Shown one piece after another: positions 31,896 through 40,689 of a stretch of 64,000 bases of DNA (positions are counted from its first letter, which is position 1; every line of letters begins with the position of its first letter). A program made the translations under genes and the position numbers. The stretch comes from Paenibacillus_E oryzisoli_A (GTDB lineage: Bacteria; Bacillota; Bacilli; Paenibacillales; NBRC-103111). The stretch is from assembly GCF_050467285.1 (NCBI RefSeq), contig NZ_JBCMUN010000009.1, positions 558,001-622,000 of the forward strand, read 5' to 3'. Below the pieces are notes generated by a model. That model was not told the origin of the DNA, searched no databases, and saw only the letters and a program-made list of their open reading frames with translations.

Positions 31896-33011
31896 ATGAG
31901 AGATCCACGATTACAGACTTTTGCACGCAACATCATCCGTTACTCCGTGAGCCTTCAACCTGGTGAAAACATATTGATTGAAATGATCGGCGTCAAAGAT
32001 CCAGAACTGGCGAAATGCTTGATCGAGGAAGTATACGCGGTAGGCGGGAATCCTTTTATCGAGCTGCGCGATCCTATGATCACAAGAAGCTTGCAAATGG
32101 GCGGAAAAGAAGAGCAATTGACCACCTGGTCCAAGTTCGAGCTGGAGCGGATGAAGCAGATGGACGCTTATGTGGCTGTCCGCAGCGGTGATAACATCAC
32201 CGAGTCCTCCGACGTTCCGGACGAGAAGATGAAGATGTTCCTCAAGCATTACCAACGTCCGATCTTCGACGAGCGAATCAACAACACGAAGTGGGTCGTC
32301 ATGCGCTACCCGAACCCGTCCATGGCCCAGCTCGCCGGCAAAAGCACGGAAGCGTTCGAGGACTTCTACTTCAACGTCTGCAACCTCGACTATAGCAAAA
32401 TGGCGAAAGCGATGGAGTCACTGGTCGATCTCATGAACCGCACAGACCGCGTTCGACTCGTCGCGAAAGGCACCGACCTGTCGTTCTCGATCAAAGGCAT
32501 CGGCGCTGTACCTTGCTCCGGCCTGCGCAACTTGCCGGACGGCGAAGTGTACACGGCTCCGGTCAAGGACTCCGTTAACGGGGTTATCAGCTATAACACG
32601 CCGACCATTTATGCAGGCACCTCCTTCGAGAATATTGTGCTCACATTCGAAAATGGACGCATTGTTGAAGCGACCAGCAACGATACGAAGAAGTTGAACG
32701 AGATTCTGGATACGGATGAAGGCGCGCGCTACATCGGCGAGTTCGCGATCGGCGTGAATCCATACATCCAGCACCCGATGAAAGATATTTTATTTGATGA
32801 GAAAATCGACGGCAGCATTCACTTCACCCCAGGGCAAGCTTATGAAGAAGCGGACAACACGAACCGTTCCTCCGTGCACTGGGACATGGTGCTCATTCAG
32901 CGGCCGGAATACGGCGGCGGGGAGATCTATTTCGACGATGTGTTGATTCGCAAAGACGGTCGCTTCGTCATTCCTGAACTGGAGCAGCTGAATCCGGAGA
33001 ACTTGAAATAA
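31896..33011 (+). CDS. M29 family aminopeptidase (AmpS/PepS type)
   Basis: The 371-residue protein is full length for family M29: N-terminal FARNIIRYSVSLQPGENILIE, the metal-binding EDFYFNVCNLDYSKM region, DSVNGVISYNTPTIYAG, and GEFAIGVNPYIQHPMKDILFDEKIDGSIHFTPG with further ligands, then SSVHWDMVLIQRP. It removes N-terminal residues from peptides using two metal ions in the cytosol. GAAGGAG precedes the ATG. It is single, with its own promoter and terminator. Confidence 0.94.
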   Translation: MRDPRLQTFARNIIRYSVSLQPGENILIEMIGVKDPELAKCLIEEVYAVGGNPFIELRDPMITRSLQMGGKEEQLTTWSKFELERMKQMDAYVAVRSGDNITESSDVPDEKMKMFLKHYQRPIFDERINNTKWVVMRYPNPSMAQLAGKSTEAFEDFYFNVCNLDYSKMAKAMESLVDLMNRTDRVRLVAKGTDLSFSIKGIGAVPCSGLRNLPDGEVYTAPVKDSVNGVISYNTPTIYAGTSFENIVLTFENGRIVEATSNDTKKLNEILDTDEGARYIGEFAIGVNPYIQHPMKDILFDEKIDGSIHFTPGQAYEEADNTNRSSVHWDMVLIQRPEYGGGEIYFDDVLIRKDGRFVIPELEQLNPENLK

Positions 33012-33022
33012 TTCATGATCTT

Positions 33023-33073
33023 AAAAAGCAACGGCATCTGCCAGGGACTCCCTGACGGTGCCGTTGCTTTTTA
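33023..33073. terminator. Bidirectional terminator
   Basis: AGCAACGGCA and TGCCGTTGCT arms with inner AGGGA/TCCCT pairs; A run on the left and T run on the right. Serves the aminopeptidase (+) and the L,D-transpeptidase (-). Confidence 0.9.
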
Positions 33074-34555
33074 TTAGCCGAGCCAATGAAAAACCACATG
33101 CTCGGGGGATTCGTCGTGCTTGGGCAGCGCAGCGGGCTGCAGCGCGTCCGGCGGGCTCGCTAGCTCCGCTTGCAGGCTGGGCCAGCCGGCTGCCTGGATA
33201 TGCACCGCCGTTCCTTTCGGCACAAACGGGTACAACTGCGCGATGTCCGCGTTCGAAAGCCGCACACAGCCAAGCGAAGCGTTTCCTCCGATCGAGCTGT
33301 CATCGTAGGTGCCGTGCAAAGCGATCGCGCCGAGTCCCAGCCCGGCTTCGCCGTAGCTGGCCGCGGTTTTCCCGTGCGGCTGAAGAACCCGGTCCGTCAC
33401 GATGAAGTCGCCGACCGGCGTGCTGTCCTGCTGTCCGAGTCCAATCGGCTTGTCCCAGAGGAGCTGATTGCCGGCCAACAGCTTCAACTGATGCTCAGCC
33501 TTATTGATTTCAATATGGATAGGCGCATAGGGCACTGCCTTAGCTCCTGCAGTATTCGCGTAAAACAGCTCCTCAGGGGTCTGCGCCTGCGGGTTATAGA
33601 CCCATCCCCCTGCTCCCGTATAGGCCTTTGCAACGACGTTAGAACCGCTGCTCGCCTCCTTCGGGATATAGCTCAGGTAATTGCTGGGGTAATCCTGCAG
33701 CAGCATATCCAGGCTCTCTGGCGCCTGACCTTTGTCTCCGCGGTAAGCCATGAGCGCCGTACGAACTAAATTAGCACCAATCGCGGTTAGCGGTTGGTGC
33801 TCTTTCCAGGCTGCGTTCAGAAAGCGAATCTGAACGGCGTCGTCCGTCTCCGGCTGATACCTGGCGACGACGATCGCTTGCTTGATCAGATCCTCATTGG
33901 TCAGGCGCATCGTTTTCCCCAGGCTGGTACTGTCCTGCGTCACGACACCGTAGAGCAGGATACTCGTCTTCGGCATATCCTTCGCTAGCTGGACGGCCTG
34001 CTTATGCAGAGCCTTTTCCAGATCGGCTTGCGACGTCATCTCGGAGACGTACAGCACGAAAGGCGCATCGACCGTTTCATATGTCACCTCGCGGCCTACG
34101 CCCCATGCCTTCATTTTGGACACCGACGAATGCATCGCGCCCCCACCTAGTGCAAGAACCAGCAGCAAGAGCATGTTGATGACAGCCAACACAATCAGCA
34201 GCTTCTTCATAAAAGGCGGAAGCAACGGCTTCCTTACCGCACCCACTGCGCTTAAATTAGCCGTATGAGCAGCCTGCTGCTGATTCATCTGATGCAGCGC
34301 CCGGTTGGCTGCGGAATAGAACGGAGACGGGTACGTTTTGAGCACTTCCTTGTAATGGAAAAACGCCCGTTTCCAGTTCCCTTTTAGCTGGAATTTCTGC
34401 CCTAGGTTATAATGCGCCTCCGGCGAGCTTGCGTCCAGATACCGAATCACCTTCTCGTAATAAAGCGGATCGGACTGCGAGATGTACAGATTTTTGTGCA
34501 AATGAATCAGATGGTCGTCAAGTTGGTTGCGAAATCGCTCTTTTCGGCGGATCAT
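33074..34555 (-). CDS. Membrane-anchored L,D-transpeptidase with TPR-like N-terminus
   Basis: The 493-residue protein begins with a cytoplasmic TPR-like segment (DASSPEAHYNLGQKFQLKGN, ~30-90), one membrane helix (KKLLIVLAVINMLLLLVLAL, ~118-137), a long extracellular region, and a YkuD catalytic domain (~340-455) with HGTYDDSSIGGNASLGCVRL holding the His, Ser and Cys of the S-x-G-C-R active site. Such enzymes form 3-3 peptidoglycan cross-links or attach proteins; a spore or vegetative role cannot be separated here. A palindromic operator precedes it. Confidence 0.9.
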   Translation of the reverse strand: MIRRKERFRNQLDDHLIHLHKNLYISQSDPLYYEKVIRYLDASSPEAHYNLGQKFQLKGNWKRAFFHYKEVLKTYPSPFYSAANRALHQMNQQQAAHTANLSAVGAVRKPLLPPFMKKLLIVLAVINMLLLLVLALGGGAMHSSVSKMKAWGVGREVTYETVDAPFVLYVSEMTSQADLEKALHKQAVQLAKDMPKTSILLYGVVTQDSTSLGKTMRLTNEDLIKQAIVVARYQPETDDAVQIRFLNAAWKEHQPLTAIGANLVRTALMAYRGDKGQAPESLDMLLQDYPSNYLSYIPKEASSGSNVVAKAYTGAGGWVYNPQAQTPEELFYANTAGAKAVPYAPIHIEINKAEHQLKLLAGNQLLWDKPIGLGQQDSTPVGDFIVTDRVLQPHGKTAASYGEAGLGLGAIALHGTYDDSSIGGNASLGCVRLSNADIAQLYPFVPKGTAVHIQAAGWPSLQAELASPPDALQPAALPKHDESPEHVVFHWLG

Positions 34556-34603
34556 ACGGCTCCTCTCCGTTCAAGATAGATTAGCTTGTCCCTCTCTGTT
34601 GCT

Positions 34604-34658
34604 TGATACATTTAGTATCTCTGATACATAATGTATCATGCGAACGATAGAATGACAA
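34604..34658 (-). promoter_or_regulatory. Promoter with two palindromic operator copies
   Basis: On the - strand TTGTCA (34653-34658), 17-base spacer, TACATT (34630-34635). TGATACATAATGTATCA (34622-34638) is a perfect 17-bp palindrome over the -10. A second, degenerate copy TGATACATTTAGTATC (34604-34619) lies 18 bases downstream. The regulator is unknown. Confidence 0.65.
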
Positions 34659-34687
34659 CCCTTTCTTGAGGATTCGCCTGATCACAA

Positions 34688-34720
34688 ACAAAAACGCCCC
34701 TGTCTTCGCGACAAGGGCGC
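34688..34720 (-). terminator. Terminator of the qox operon
   Basis: CGCCCTTGTC pairs with GACAGGGGCG around GCGAA, followed on the - strand by TTTTTG. Confidence 0.9.
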
Positions 34721-34732
34721 CATACTATGCGA

Positions 34733-35062
34733 TTAATGTGCAACTTGATTGTACGTCATAATCCAGATGGAGCCGCCGACAACCGTAATCAGAATGACAA
34801 GCCCCAGTAAGAGCGCCATGACGTTCCATCTCGAGTTCTCGCCTTCCCGGATATGCATGAAGAAGAACAATTGAACGACGAACTGCAGGATCGCCATGAT
34901 GAGAATCAGCACGAGTGTGCCGGTTTTGCCCATCATGTGGTTCATCACAACGACAAGTGGAATGATCGTCAAAATAATCGACAGCACGAAGCCGATCGTG
35001 TACGACTTCAGAGAGCCGTGCGATTCATGTTTATTATGAACGTTCGAATGCGATTGACTCAT
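34733..35062 (-). CDS. qoxD: Cytochrome aa3 quinol oxidase subunit IV
   Basis: The 109-residue protein has a His-containing hydrophilic start and three membrane helices, with HMMGKTGTLVLILIMAILQFVVQLFFFMH matching the CyoD/QoxD family (PF03626). It supports assembly of the terminal oxidase. It is the last gene of qoxABCD, one base after qoxC's stop. Confidence 0.93.
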   Translation of the reverse strand: MSQSHSNVHNKHESHGSLKSYTIGFVLSIILTIIPLVVVMNHMMGKTGTLVLILIMAILQFVVQLFFFMHIREGENSRWNVMALLLGLVILITVVGGSIWIMTYNQVAH

Positions 35063-35063
35063 C

Positions 35064-35687
35064 TTACATCACCCCCATGAGATAGACGACCGTGAAGACG
35101 AAAATCCACACGACGTCGAGGAAGTGCCAATACAAGGAAATGACTTCGACTTTCCGTTTGGTCACCGCTGTAATGCCGCGGCGGCGCAGCTGGAAGATTA
35201 AGCCGATCATCCAGATCAAACCGACGGATACGTGAAGTCCGTGCGTGCCGACCAGGGTAAAGAACGCCGACAGGAACCCGCTTGTCGAAATCGTAGCGCC
35301 CTCATGATTAACCATACTAATGAATTCCGAAAGCTCCAGGCCGATAAACGAAGCCCCGAGAATCACCGTTACGATCAAGCCACCAATTAGTTGCTTCATA
35401 TTCCCTTTATGCAGCCCCAGAACGGCTATGCCGCTCGTGAACGAACTCGTCAAGAGAATGAACGTCTCGGCGATGACGCCGGGCATTTTAAACAATTCTT
35501 CTGGCGTAGGACCGCCGTTTGTATTGCCGTGCAGCACCATATAAGTTGCAAATAAAGATCCGAACAGGATACAGTCTGTAATCAGGAAAATCCAAAAGCC
35601 GAACGTTTTGAGCGATTCGTGCTCGTGTTCATGATCATGCGCGTGATCATGCCCGTGATGTGCGTGATTTGCCGCTGCGTGCGCCAT
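35064..35687 (-). CDS. qoxC: Cytochrome aa3 quinol oxidase subunit III
   Basis: The 207-residue protein has five membrane helices with FWIFLITDCILFGSLFATYMVL and VGTHGLHVSVGLIWM, characteristic of heme-copper oxidase subunit III. The first 20 residues are an unusual His-rich stretch, HAHHGHDHAHDHEHEHE, likely metal-binding. The ATG at 35687 overlaps the qoxB stop (TAATG) and follows AAAGGAG; a reading from 35708 lacks a site. Confidence 0.94.
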   Translation of the reverse strand: MAHAAANHAHHGHDHAHDHEHEHESLKTFGFWIFLITDCILFGSLFATYMVLHGNTNGGPTPEELFKMPGVIAETFILLTSSFTSGIAVLGLHKGNMKQLIGGLIVTVILGASFIGLELSEFISMVNHEGATISTSGFLSAFFTLVGTHGLHVSVGLIWMIGLIFQLRRRGITAVTKRKVEVISLYWHFLDVVWIFVFTVVYLMGVM

Positions 35688-37654
35688 TAGACTTTCACTC
35701 CTTTCCAAGCAGCCTCTGTCTGCTTCACTTCGTCAGCTGGAATATAGTAGTCCGTATCATAGCTGAAGGAACGAGCCAGCATACAGATAGCGATGCCGAT
35801 CATGGCTGGGATCGTCAGCCACATCCAATCCCAGACGAAGCCAAAGCCGACGAAGAACCAGAGTGCCGATTTAATAAACGGAATGGCGGAATTTTTCGGC
35901 ATATGAATCGGTTCGTATTGTTTCGGTACAGGTGTTTTCGCCACTTTCCCCTGTTTTTGCTCCCACCATACATCAATGCTATCTGCTTTAGGCAGAACAG
36001 CGAAGTTGTAGATCGGTGCAGGCGAAGGAATCGACCATTCAAGCGTACGGCCATCCCATGGATCGCCCGTGGTATCCGCCTCTCTGAATTTAATCGAGTG
36101 TGCAATTTGCCATACTTGGAACAGGAAGCCGATTCCCATCAGGAAACCGCCGATGGTCGATACCATGTTGAGCGGGCCCCAGCCCATATCCCAACTGTAC
36201 ACGTACGTACGGCGTGTCATGCCATCGAGACCAAGGAAGTATTGCGGCATGAAACAGACGTAGAAGCCGATGTTCCAGAGCCAGAACGCCCATTTGCCGA
36301 TTTTTTCGTTTAGTTTAAAGCCGAACATCTTTGGCCACCAATAATACAGGCCTGCGAAGTAACCGAACGCAACACCGCCAATTAACACTTGATGGAAGTG
36401 AGCAATCAGGAAGTAGCTGTTATGGAACTGGAAGTCCGCCGGTGCAACCGAGAGCAGAACCCCCGTCATCCCGCCGACAACGAAACAAGGAATAAAGGCA
36501 ATCGTCCACAGCATTGGCGTTGTAAAGCGAATTTTCCCGCGATACATCGTGAATAGCCAGTTGAATATTTTGACACCGGTCGGAATCGCAATAGTCATCG
36601 TTGTAATCGCAAAGAAAGCGTTGACGTCTGCGCCCGAACCCATGGTGAAGAAGTGATGCGCCCATGTAAAGAAGGACAAGATCGAAATAATCAGCATCGC
36701 GAATACCATTGACTTGTAGCCGAACAGTTTTTTACGCGAGAAGGTCGCCACGACTTCAGAGAAAATCCCAAACGCCGGCAGGACGACGATATACACTTCG
36801 GGGTGTCCCCACATCCAGATCAAGTTGATATACATCATCGGATTGCCGCCGCCGTCCAAGGTGAAGAAGTGCGCTCCCGCGAACCGATCCAGGAAGAGCA
36901 GCGCAAGTGTTACCGTCAAAATCGGAAATGCGAAAATAATCGTGATACAGCTGGAAAGCACGGACCAGGTAAACATCGGCATTTGCATGAGCTTCATGCC
37001 CGGCGCACGCATTTTCAGAATCGTAACGATAAAGTTAATGCCCGTCGCCAAGCTGCCGATCCCTGAAATTTGAATGCCCCAGATGTAGAAGTTTTGTCCC
37101 ACGCCAGGGCTATGCGATAACTCTGACAGCGGCGGGTAGCTGAGCCAGCCCGCATCCGGCGAACCGCCGATAATGAACGAAACGTTGAACAGCATCGCGC
37201 CCCAGAAGAACATCCAGAAGCTAAGCGAGTTCAGGAACGGATACGCAACGTCGCGCGCGCCGATTTGCAGCGGCACAACGATATTAAACAACCCGAACAT
37301 GAGCGGCATTGCCATGAACAAAATCATAATAACGCCATGCGTTGTGAAAATCTGATTGTAGTGATCCGGCTGCAAAAAGTTGGAATCCGGCATCGCCAGC
37401 TGCATCCGCATGAGCAACGCGTCAACGCCGCCGCGGAACAGCATCAGAATCGAACAGATGATATACATAATGCCGATCCGCTTGTGGTCGACGCTGGTTA
37501 GCCATTCGCGCCAGAGCCAGCCCCATTTTTTAAAGAAAGTTAGAACGAAAACGATGGCAACCATCGAAAGTCCGATACTAACCTGTGCACCCAGAATGAG
37601 CGGATCGCCCGTGACGAAAAACTCGGATGCGAATTGTTTGATATTATCGAACAT
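35687..37654 (-). CDS. qoxB: Cytochrome aa3 quinol oxidase subunit I
   Basis: The 655-residue catalytic subunit has about 14-15 helices and the heme-copper motifs: an early TTHGVIMILFMAMPLMFG heme-a ligand region, WMWGHPEVYIVVLPAFG with the His-Tyr pair at CuB, HHFFTMGSG with two CuB histidines, and NSYFLIAHFHQVLIGG with the heme ligands. It reduces oxygen to water while pumping protons. Length is normal for QoxB. Confidence 0.97.
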   Translation of the reverse strand: MFDNIKQFASEFFVTGDPLILGAQVSIGLSMVAIVFVLTFFKKWGWLWREWLTSVDHKRIGIMYIICSILMLFRGGVDALLMRMQLAMPDSNFLQPDHYNQIFTTHGVIMILFMAMPLMFGLFNIVVPLQIGARDVAYPFLNSLSFWMFFWGAMLFNVSFIIGGSPDAGWLSYPPLSELSHSPGVGQNFYIWGIQISGIGSLATGINFIVTILKMRAPGMKLMQMPMFTWSVLSSCITIIFAFPILTVTLALLFLDRFAGAHFFTLDGGGNPMMYINLIWMWGHPEVYIVVLPAFGIFSEVVATFSRKKLFGYKSMVFAMLIISILSFFTWAHHFFTMGSGADVNAFFAITTMTIAIPTGVKIFNWLFTMYRGKIRFTTPMLWTIAFIPCFVVGGMTGVLLSVAPADFQFHNSYFLIAHFHQVLIGGVAFGYFAGLYYWWPKMFGFKLNEKIGKWAFWLWNIGFYVCFMPQYFLGLDGMTRRTYVYSWDMGWGPLNMVSTIGGFLMGIGFLFQVWQIAHSIKFREADTTGDPWDGRTLEWSIPSPAPIYNFAVLPKADSIDVWWEQKQGKVAKTPVPKQYEPIHMPKNSAIPFIKSALWFFVGFGFVWDWMWLTIPAMIGIAICMLARSFSYDTDYYIPADEVKQTEAAWKGVKV

Positions 37655-37688
37655 GAGCAGAACTTCCTTTCATGAAACGTTGATCAAA

Positions 37689-38681
37689 TCATTTGGCCAT
37701 ATTCATATGGCTGTGATCCATTTGGCTCATTTGGCTGTGATCGGTCGCCGCCTTAGGTTCGGTCGCGGCCGCTTTCTCGCTTCCCGCATCCGATGTGCCA
37801 TGACCGCTGTGACCGCCGTGACCCATGTCGCCTTTCATATACTTCGTGACCGTTTGCTCAAACAGCCCGTCCGGTACGGAAGAATAATAGCGCACGCCCG
37901 ATTTGCCCGGTGCCGCCAACTCCTCGTACGTCTCTTGCGTCAGCTTTCCAGGCACTTTTTTCGTTTTATCAACGAAAGCGTCAAAATCCTGCTGTGACGT
38001 CGCATTGACATCGAACGTCATATCTGCAAAATGCTCGCCGCTGAAATTCGCCCCGGTTCCAAAATAGTGGCCGATTTCATCCGCTTGCAGATACAAAGTC
38101 ATCGCCATGCCCGACATGGTGTAAATCTGACCGCCCAGCTGAGGAATCCAGAAAGAGTTCATCGGCGCATCGGACGTCAATTCAAATTTGATCGGTGTAT
38201 CTTCCGGAATCTGCAAGTAGTTCACAGTCGCGATTCCTTGCTCCGGATATACGAACAGCCATTTCCAGTCGAGCGACGTGACTTGAACCGTAATCGGCTT
38301 TTTCGTTGAAGTCTCGAGTGCTTTGGACGGCTCCAACTTGTACGTATACTTAATAGTGATGACAGCCAGCGTCACGATAATCACAATCGGAATCGTCCAC
38401 CAGACGATTTCCATCGTTGTATTATGCGACCACTCCGGCTTATAGCTGGCTTTATTGCCTTGCCGATCCCGATACCGCCACACGATCCATGCTGTCAATG
38501 CCAGCACCGGCACCAGAATAACTAGACATAAAATACTGGAGATGTAAATCAAATCTCTTTGATGCTCAGCCACAGGCCCCTTCGGGTCAAGCACCATGGC
38601 GTTGGAACAGCCTGACAGCACGACGATGATGGCAACCATCATGAAGAGCATCAGCGCTCGAACAAGCTTCCTCTTCTTCAT
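37689..38681 (-). CDS. qoxA: Cytochrome aa3 quinol oxidase subunit II
   Basis: The 330-residue lipoprotein (VVLSGCSNAMVLDPKGP) has two membrane helices and a cupredoxin domain with WKWLFVYPEQGIATVNYLQIP. The CuA ligand motif C-x3-C is absent, so the electron donor is quinol, not cytochrome c. The C-terminus is extended by a tail of about 45 residues rich in His and Met, ending HSQMSQMDHSHMNMAK, which may hold copper. The start at 38681 follows GGGAGG. Confidence 0.95.
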   Translation of the reverse strand: MKKRKLVRALMLFMMVAIIVVLSGCSNAMVLDPKGPVAEHQRDLIYISSILCLVILVPVLALTAWIVWRYRDRQGNKASYKPEWSHNTTMEIVWWTIPIVIIVTLAVITIKYTYKLEPSKALETSTKKPITVQVTSLDWKWLFVYPEQGIATVNYLQIPEDTPIKFELTSDAPMNSFWIPQLGGQIYTMSGMAMTLYLQADEIGHYFGTGANFSGEHFADMTFDVNATSQQDFDAFVDKTKKVPGKLTQETYEELAAPGKSGVRYYSSVPDGLFEQTVTKYMKGDMGHGGHSGHGTSDAGSEKAAATEPKAATDHSQMSQMDHSHMNMAK

Positions 38682-38850
38682 TTCACTACCTCCCAATCAA
38701 CAAATCCAACCTACTACCAACATAACCATCTTCCATACAAAAGTACACATGTTACCCTCTGACTTAACAAATACGTCAAAGGTTCGACGTTTTACTGTAA
38801 AACAAATGTCACAGAACGTTTGTTGACTATGTAGGAAAAATATGAAAAGC

Positions 38851-38882
38851 AAAAAGCCTTTCAAGTTAATGCCTTGAAAGGC
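38851..38882 (-). terminator. Terminator after the small membrane protein gene
   Basis: GCCTTTCAAG pairs perfectly with CTTGAAAGGC around a 7-base loop, followed on the - strand by TTTTTG. Confidence 0.9.
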
Positions 38883-38911
38883 TACATTAGTATTCGTCCT
38901 GGAGCTTTACA

Positions 38912-39175
38912 TCATTCACTTTTCGCCATATTTCTTGAGTGCACCAAGTGAATGGCTGTGCGGATCACGTAGACATGCACGCTTCCGACCATAAAGCCAA
39001 CGCCAATCATCAAGGTATAGTTCTTATCACTGAATTGCTCTATGCTAATCAAACTGAGAACTAAACCAATCGCCAGCAGCGACCACGCTGCAATCGTCAT
39101 CCACTTCACAAGTGGAGAAACATCGCGCTGCTCTACACGCTCCATCGGTTTCACAGACATAGTTCTATTTGACAT
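38912..39175 (-). CDS. Small membrane protein, unknown
   Basis: The 87-residue protein starts MSNRTMSVKPMERVEQ and has two membrane helices (about residues 26-45 and 57-75) with a basic C-terminus HSRNMAKSE. The start at 39175 has CAGGAG about 10 bases upstream; the open frame extends 44 codons further with no convincing site. I do not recognise it. It is upstream of qoxA in the same direction but separated by a terminator. Confidence 0.65.
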   Translation of the reverse strand: MSNRTMSVKPMERVEQRDVSPLVKWMTIAAWSLLAIGLVLSLISIEQFSDKNYTLMIGVGFMVGSVHVYVIRTAIHLVHSRNMAKSE

Positions 39176-39328
39176 GACATCACCGCTCCTGACTTCATTG
39201 AAAGTGCTTTCCTTGTTTTTATTATAACACAAAACTTTCGGTTTGTTCATATAATTTTCACATGATGCTCGATATTTGGACAAATTTCCGTCTAGATTTG
39301 GCGGCATGCATGCCCATTAAATTAAATG

Positions 39329-39357
39329 TTGACTTTTTATAATATTTATGATATAAT
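39329..39357 (+). promoter_or_regulatory. Consensus sigma-A promoter
   Basis: TTGACT (39329-39334), 17-base spacer, TATAAT (39352-39357) upstream of the metallohydrolase gene; the leader is about 75 bases. Confidence 0.85.
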
Positions 39358-39439
39358 AAAACTTTTAATTGACTGATACGACCAATGTGAGTAGAATGGA
39401 ATTTGTTCTCTTTTATCATTTCACATTGGAGGTTTTGTC

Positions 39440-40189
39440 ATGCAAGTTTCCGATGGGCTTTATTGCCTTCCGCTGTCTGTTCCTGCCATGGGACAAATCA
39501 ATGTCATTCACCCCGTTGTGGTTGTCCATCTGGGACAAGCGACGCTCATTGACACCGGATACCCCGGCAACGTCCCGCTCATTCAGCAAGCGCTGGAACA
39601 GCAAGGGCTTACCCTGAACGAAGTGACCTCGATTATCCTGACACATCAGGACATCGACCACATCGGCAGCCTGCCCGCTCTGCTTGAGGCGATCCCGCAC
39701 CCGGTCGCGGTCTTTGCGACAGAAGGCGAAAAGCCTTATATCCAAGGGGATAAAAGGCTGATCAAAGTGACACCTGAGTCCGTCGAACGTGCGATGGCGA
39801 ACCTTCCCGCCTCCGTCACGGAGGAGCAGCGTCAAGCATTCCGCAATCGGCTGGAGAATCCGCCGAAGGCGCCGGTTACCGGTTTGCTGGAAGACGGTCA
39901 AGTGATTAACGGACTGACCGTCATTCTAACGCCTGGCCATACGCCCGGGCATATGTCACTTTACCATGCTGCGAGCAAAACGCTGCTTGCCGCAGACGCC
40001 ATGGTCGTCGCCGAAGGGCAGCTGCAAGGGCCGATTCCCGCATATTGCTACGACTATCCCCAGGCACAACAGTCGCTGAGCAAGCTCACAGCGTTCGACG
40101 TGAACAAGGTCATCTGCTATCACGGTGGCGAGTTTGCCGATAACGTCAATCAGCGGATTGCCGAGTTGGCGGCGGAAGCCGGCAGCTAA
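39440..40189 (+). CDS. Metallo-beta-lactamase-fold hydrolase
   Basis: The 249-residue protein has the MBL metal motif as LTHQDIDHIG (second His replaced by Asp, a common variant in the YflN-like branch), an earlier LIDTGYPG, then TPGHTPGHMSLYH and LLAADAM with the bridging Asp, and CYHGG near the end. It should be a cytosolic hydrolase of unknown substrate (lactonase or thioesterase types are typical). TTGGAGG precedes the ATG. Confidence 0.88.
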   Translation: MQVSDGLYCLPLSVPAMGQINVIHPVVVVHLGQATLIDTGYPGNVPLIQQALEQQGLTLNEVTSIILTHQDIDHIGSLPALLEAIPHPVAVFATEGEKPYIQGDKRLIKVTPESVERAMANLPASVTEEQRQAFRNRLENPPKAPVTGLLEDGQVINGLTVILTPGHTPGHMSLYHAASKTLLAADAMVVAEGQLQGPIPAYCYDYPQAQQSLSKLTAFDVNKVICYHGGEFADNVNQRIAELAAEAGS

Positions 40190-40208
40190 ACTTCCAATTT
40201 CTGAACCT

Positions 40209-40253
40209 AAAAAGCAGGCCATTCCTCGCATCTCGAGGTCAGCCTGCTTTTTG
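40209..40253. terminator. Bidirectional terminator
   Basis: AAAAGCAGGC and GCCTGCTTTT arms enclose an inner CTCG/CGAG hairpin; T runs on both strands. Serves the MBL gene (+) and the DUF4870 gene (-). Confidence 0.85.
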
Positions 40254-40284
40254 TTATGTATACAGCGTCTATGGTGTGGTGTGT

Positions 40285-40593
40285 TTACTTGATTAGCGTA
40301 TACGCGCCAATAATCGGGAGCGGCTTCACTTGCCCTTGCGCCGCGGCGACGATCCCTAGAATCGCCAATACCAGCAAAGCAAGATTCACGAGCGGCAGCA
40401 GGATCCAACCGATAAAAGGAATGATGCCAAGTACAACGTTGACGATAACTACGCACAAGAATAAAGTCAGCCCCTGGTTGGCGTGATACATCGCAAACTT
40501 GGAATCTTTCGCTGCGATGAGCGGGATGAAAAATAAAATGTACGCCAATATGGCCATCCCCTTATTGCTCTCAATATCCGTCGAATCATACAT
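40285..40593 (-). CDS. DUF4870 (Tic20-like) membrane protein
   Basis: The 102-residue protein has three membrane helices and the FFIPLIAAKDSKFAMYHANQGLTL motif typical of DUF4870 proteins. The His-Ala-Asn-Gln-Gly block is conserved across the family. No function is established; members are often encoded singly, as here. Confidence 0.85.
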   Translation of the reverse strand: MYDSTDIESNKGMAILAYILFFIPLIAAKDSKFAMYHANQGLTLFLCVVIVNVVLGIIPFIGWILLPLVNLALLVLAILGIVAAAQGQVKPLPIIGAYTLIK

Positions 40594-40689
40594 TGGAAAG
40601 CACCACTCTTTCTCAAAGTTTTCACTTCCAATTATATTCGTAATCGGACGTGTATACGAGAGATTTTTTCATCAATTTGCGAAAAAATT

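Noticed and set aside
38814..38825. GAACGTTTGTTG upstream of qoxA as a LexA box
   Set aside because: The right half-site is degenerate, and an SOS role for the oxidase is unlikely; probably chance in an AT-rich region.
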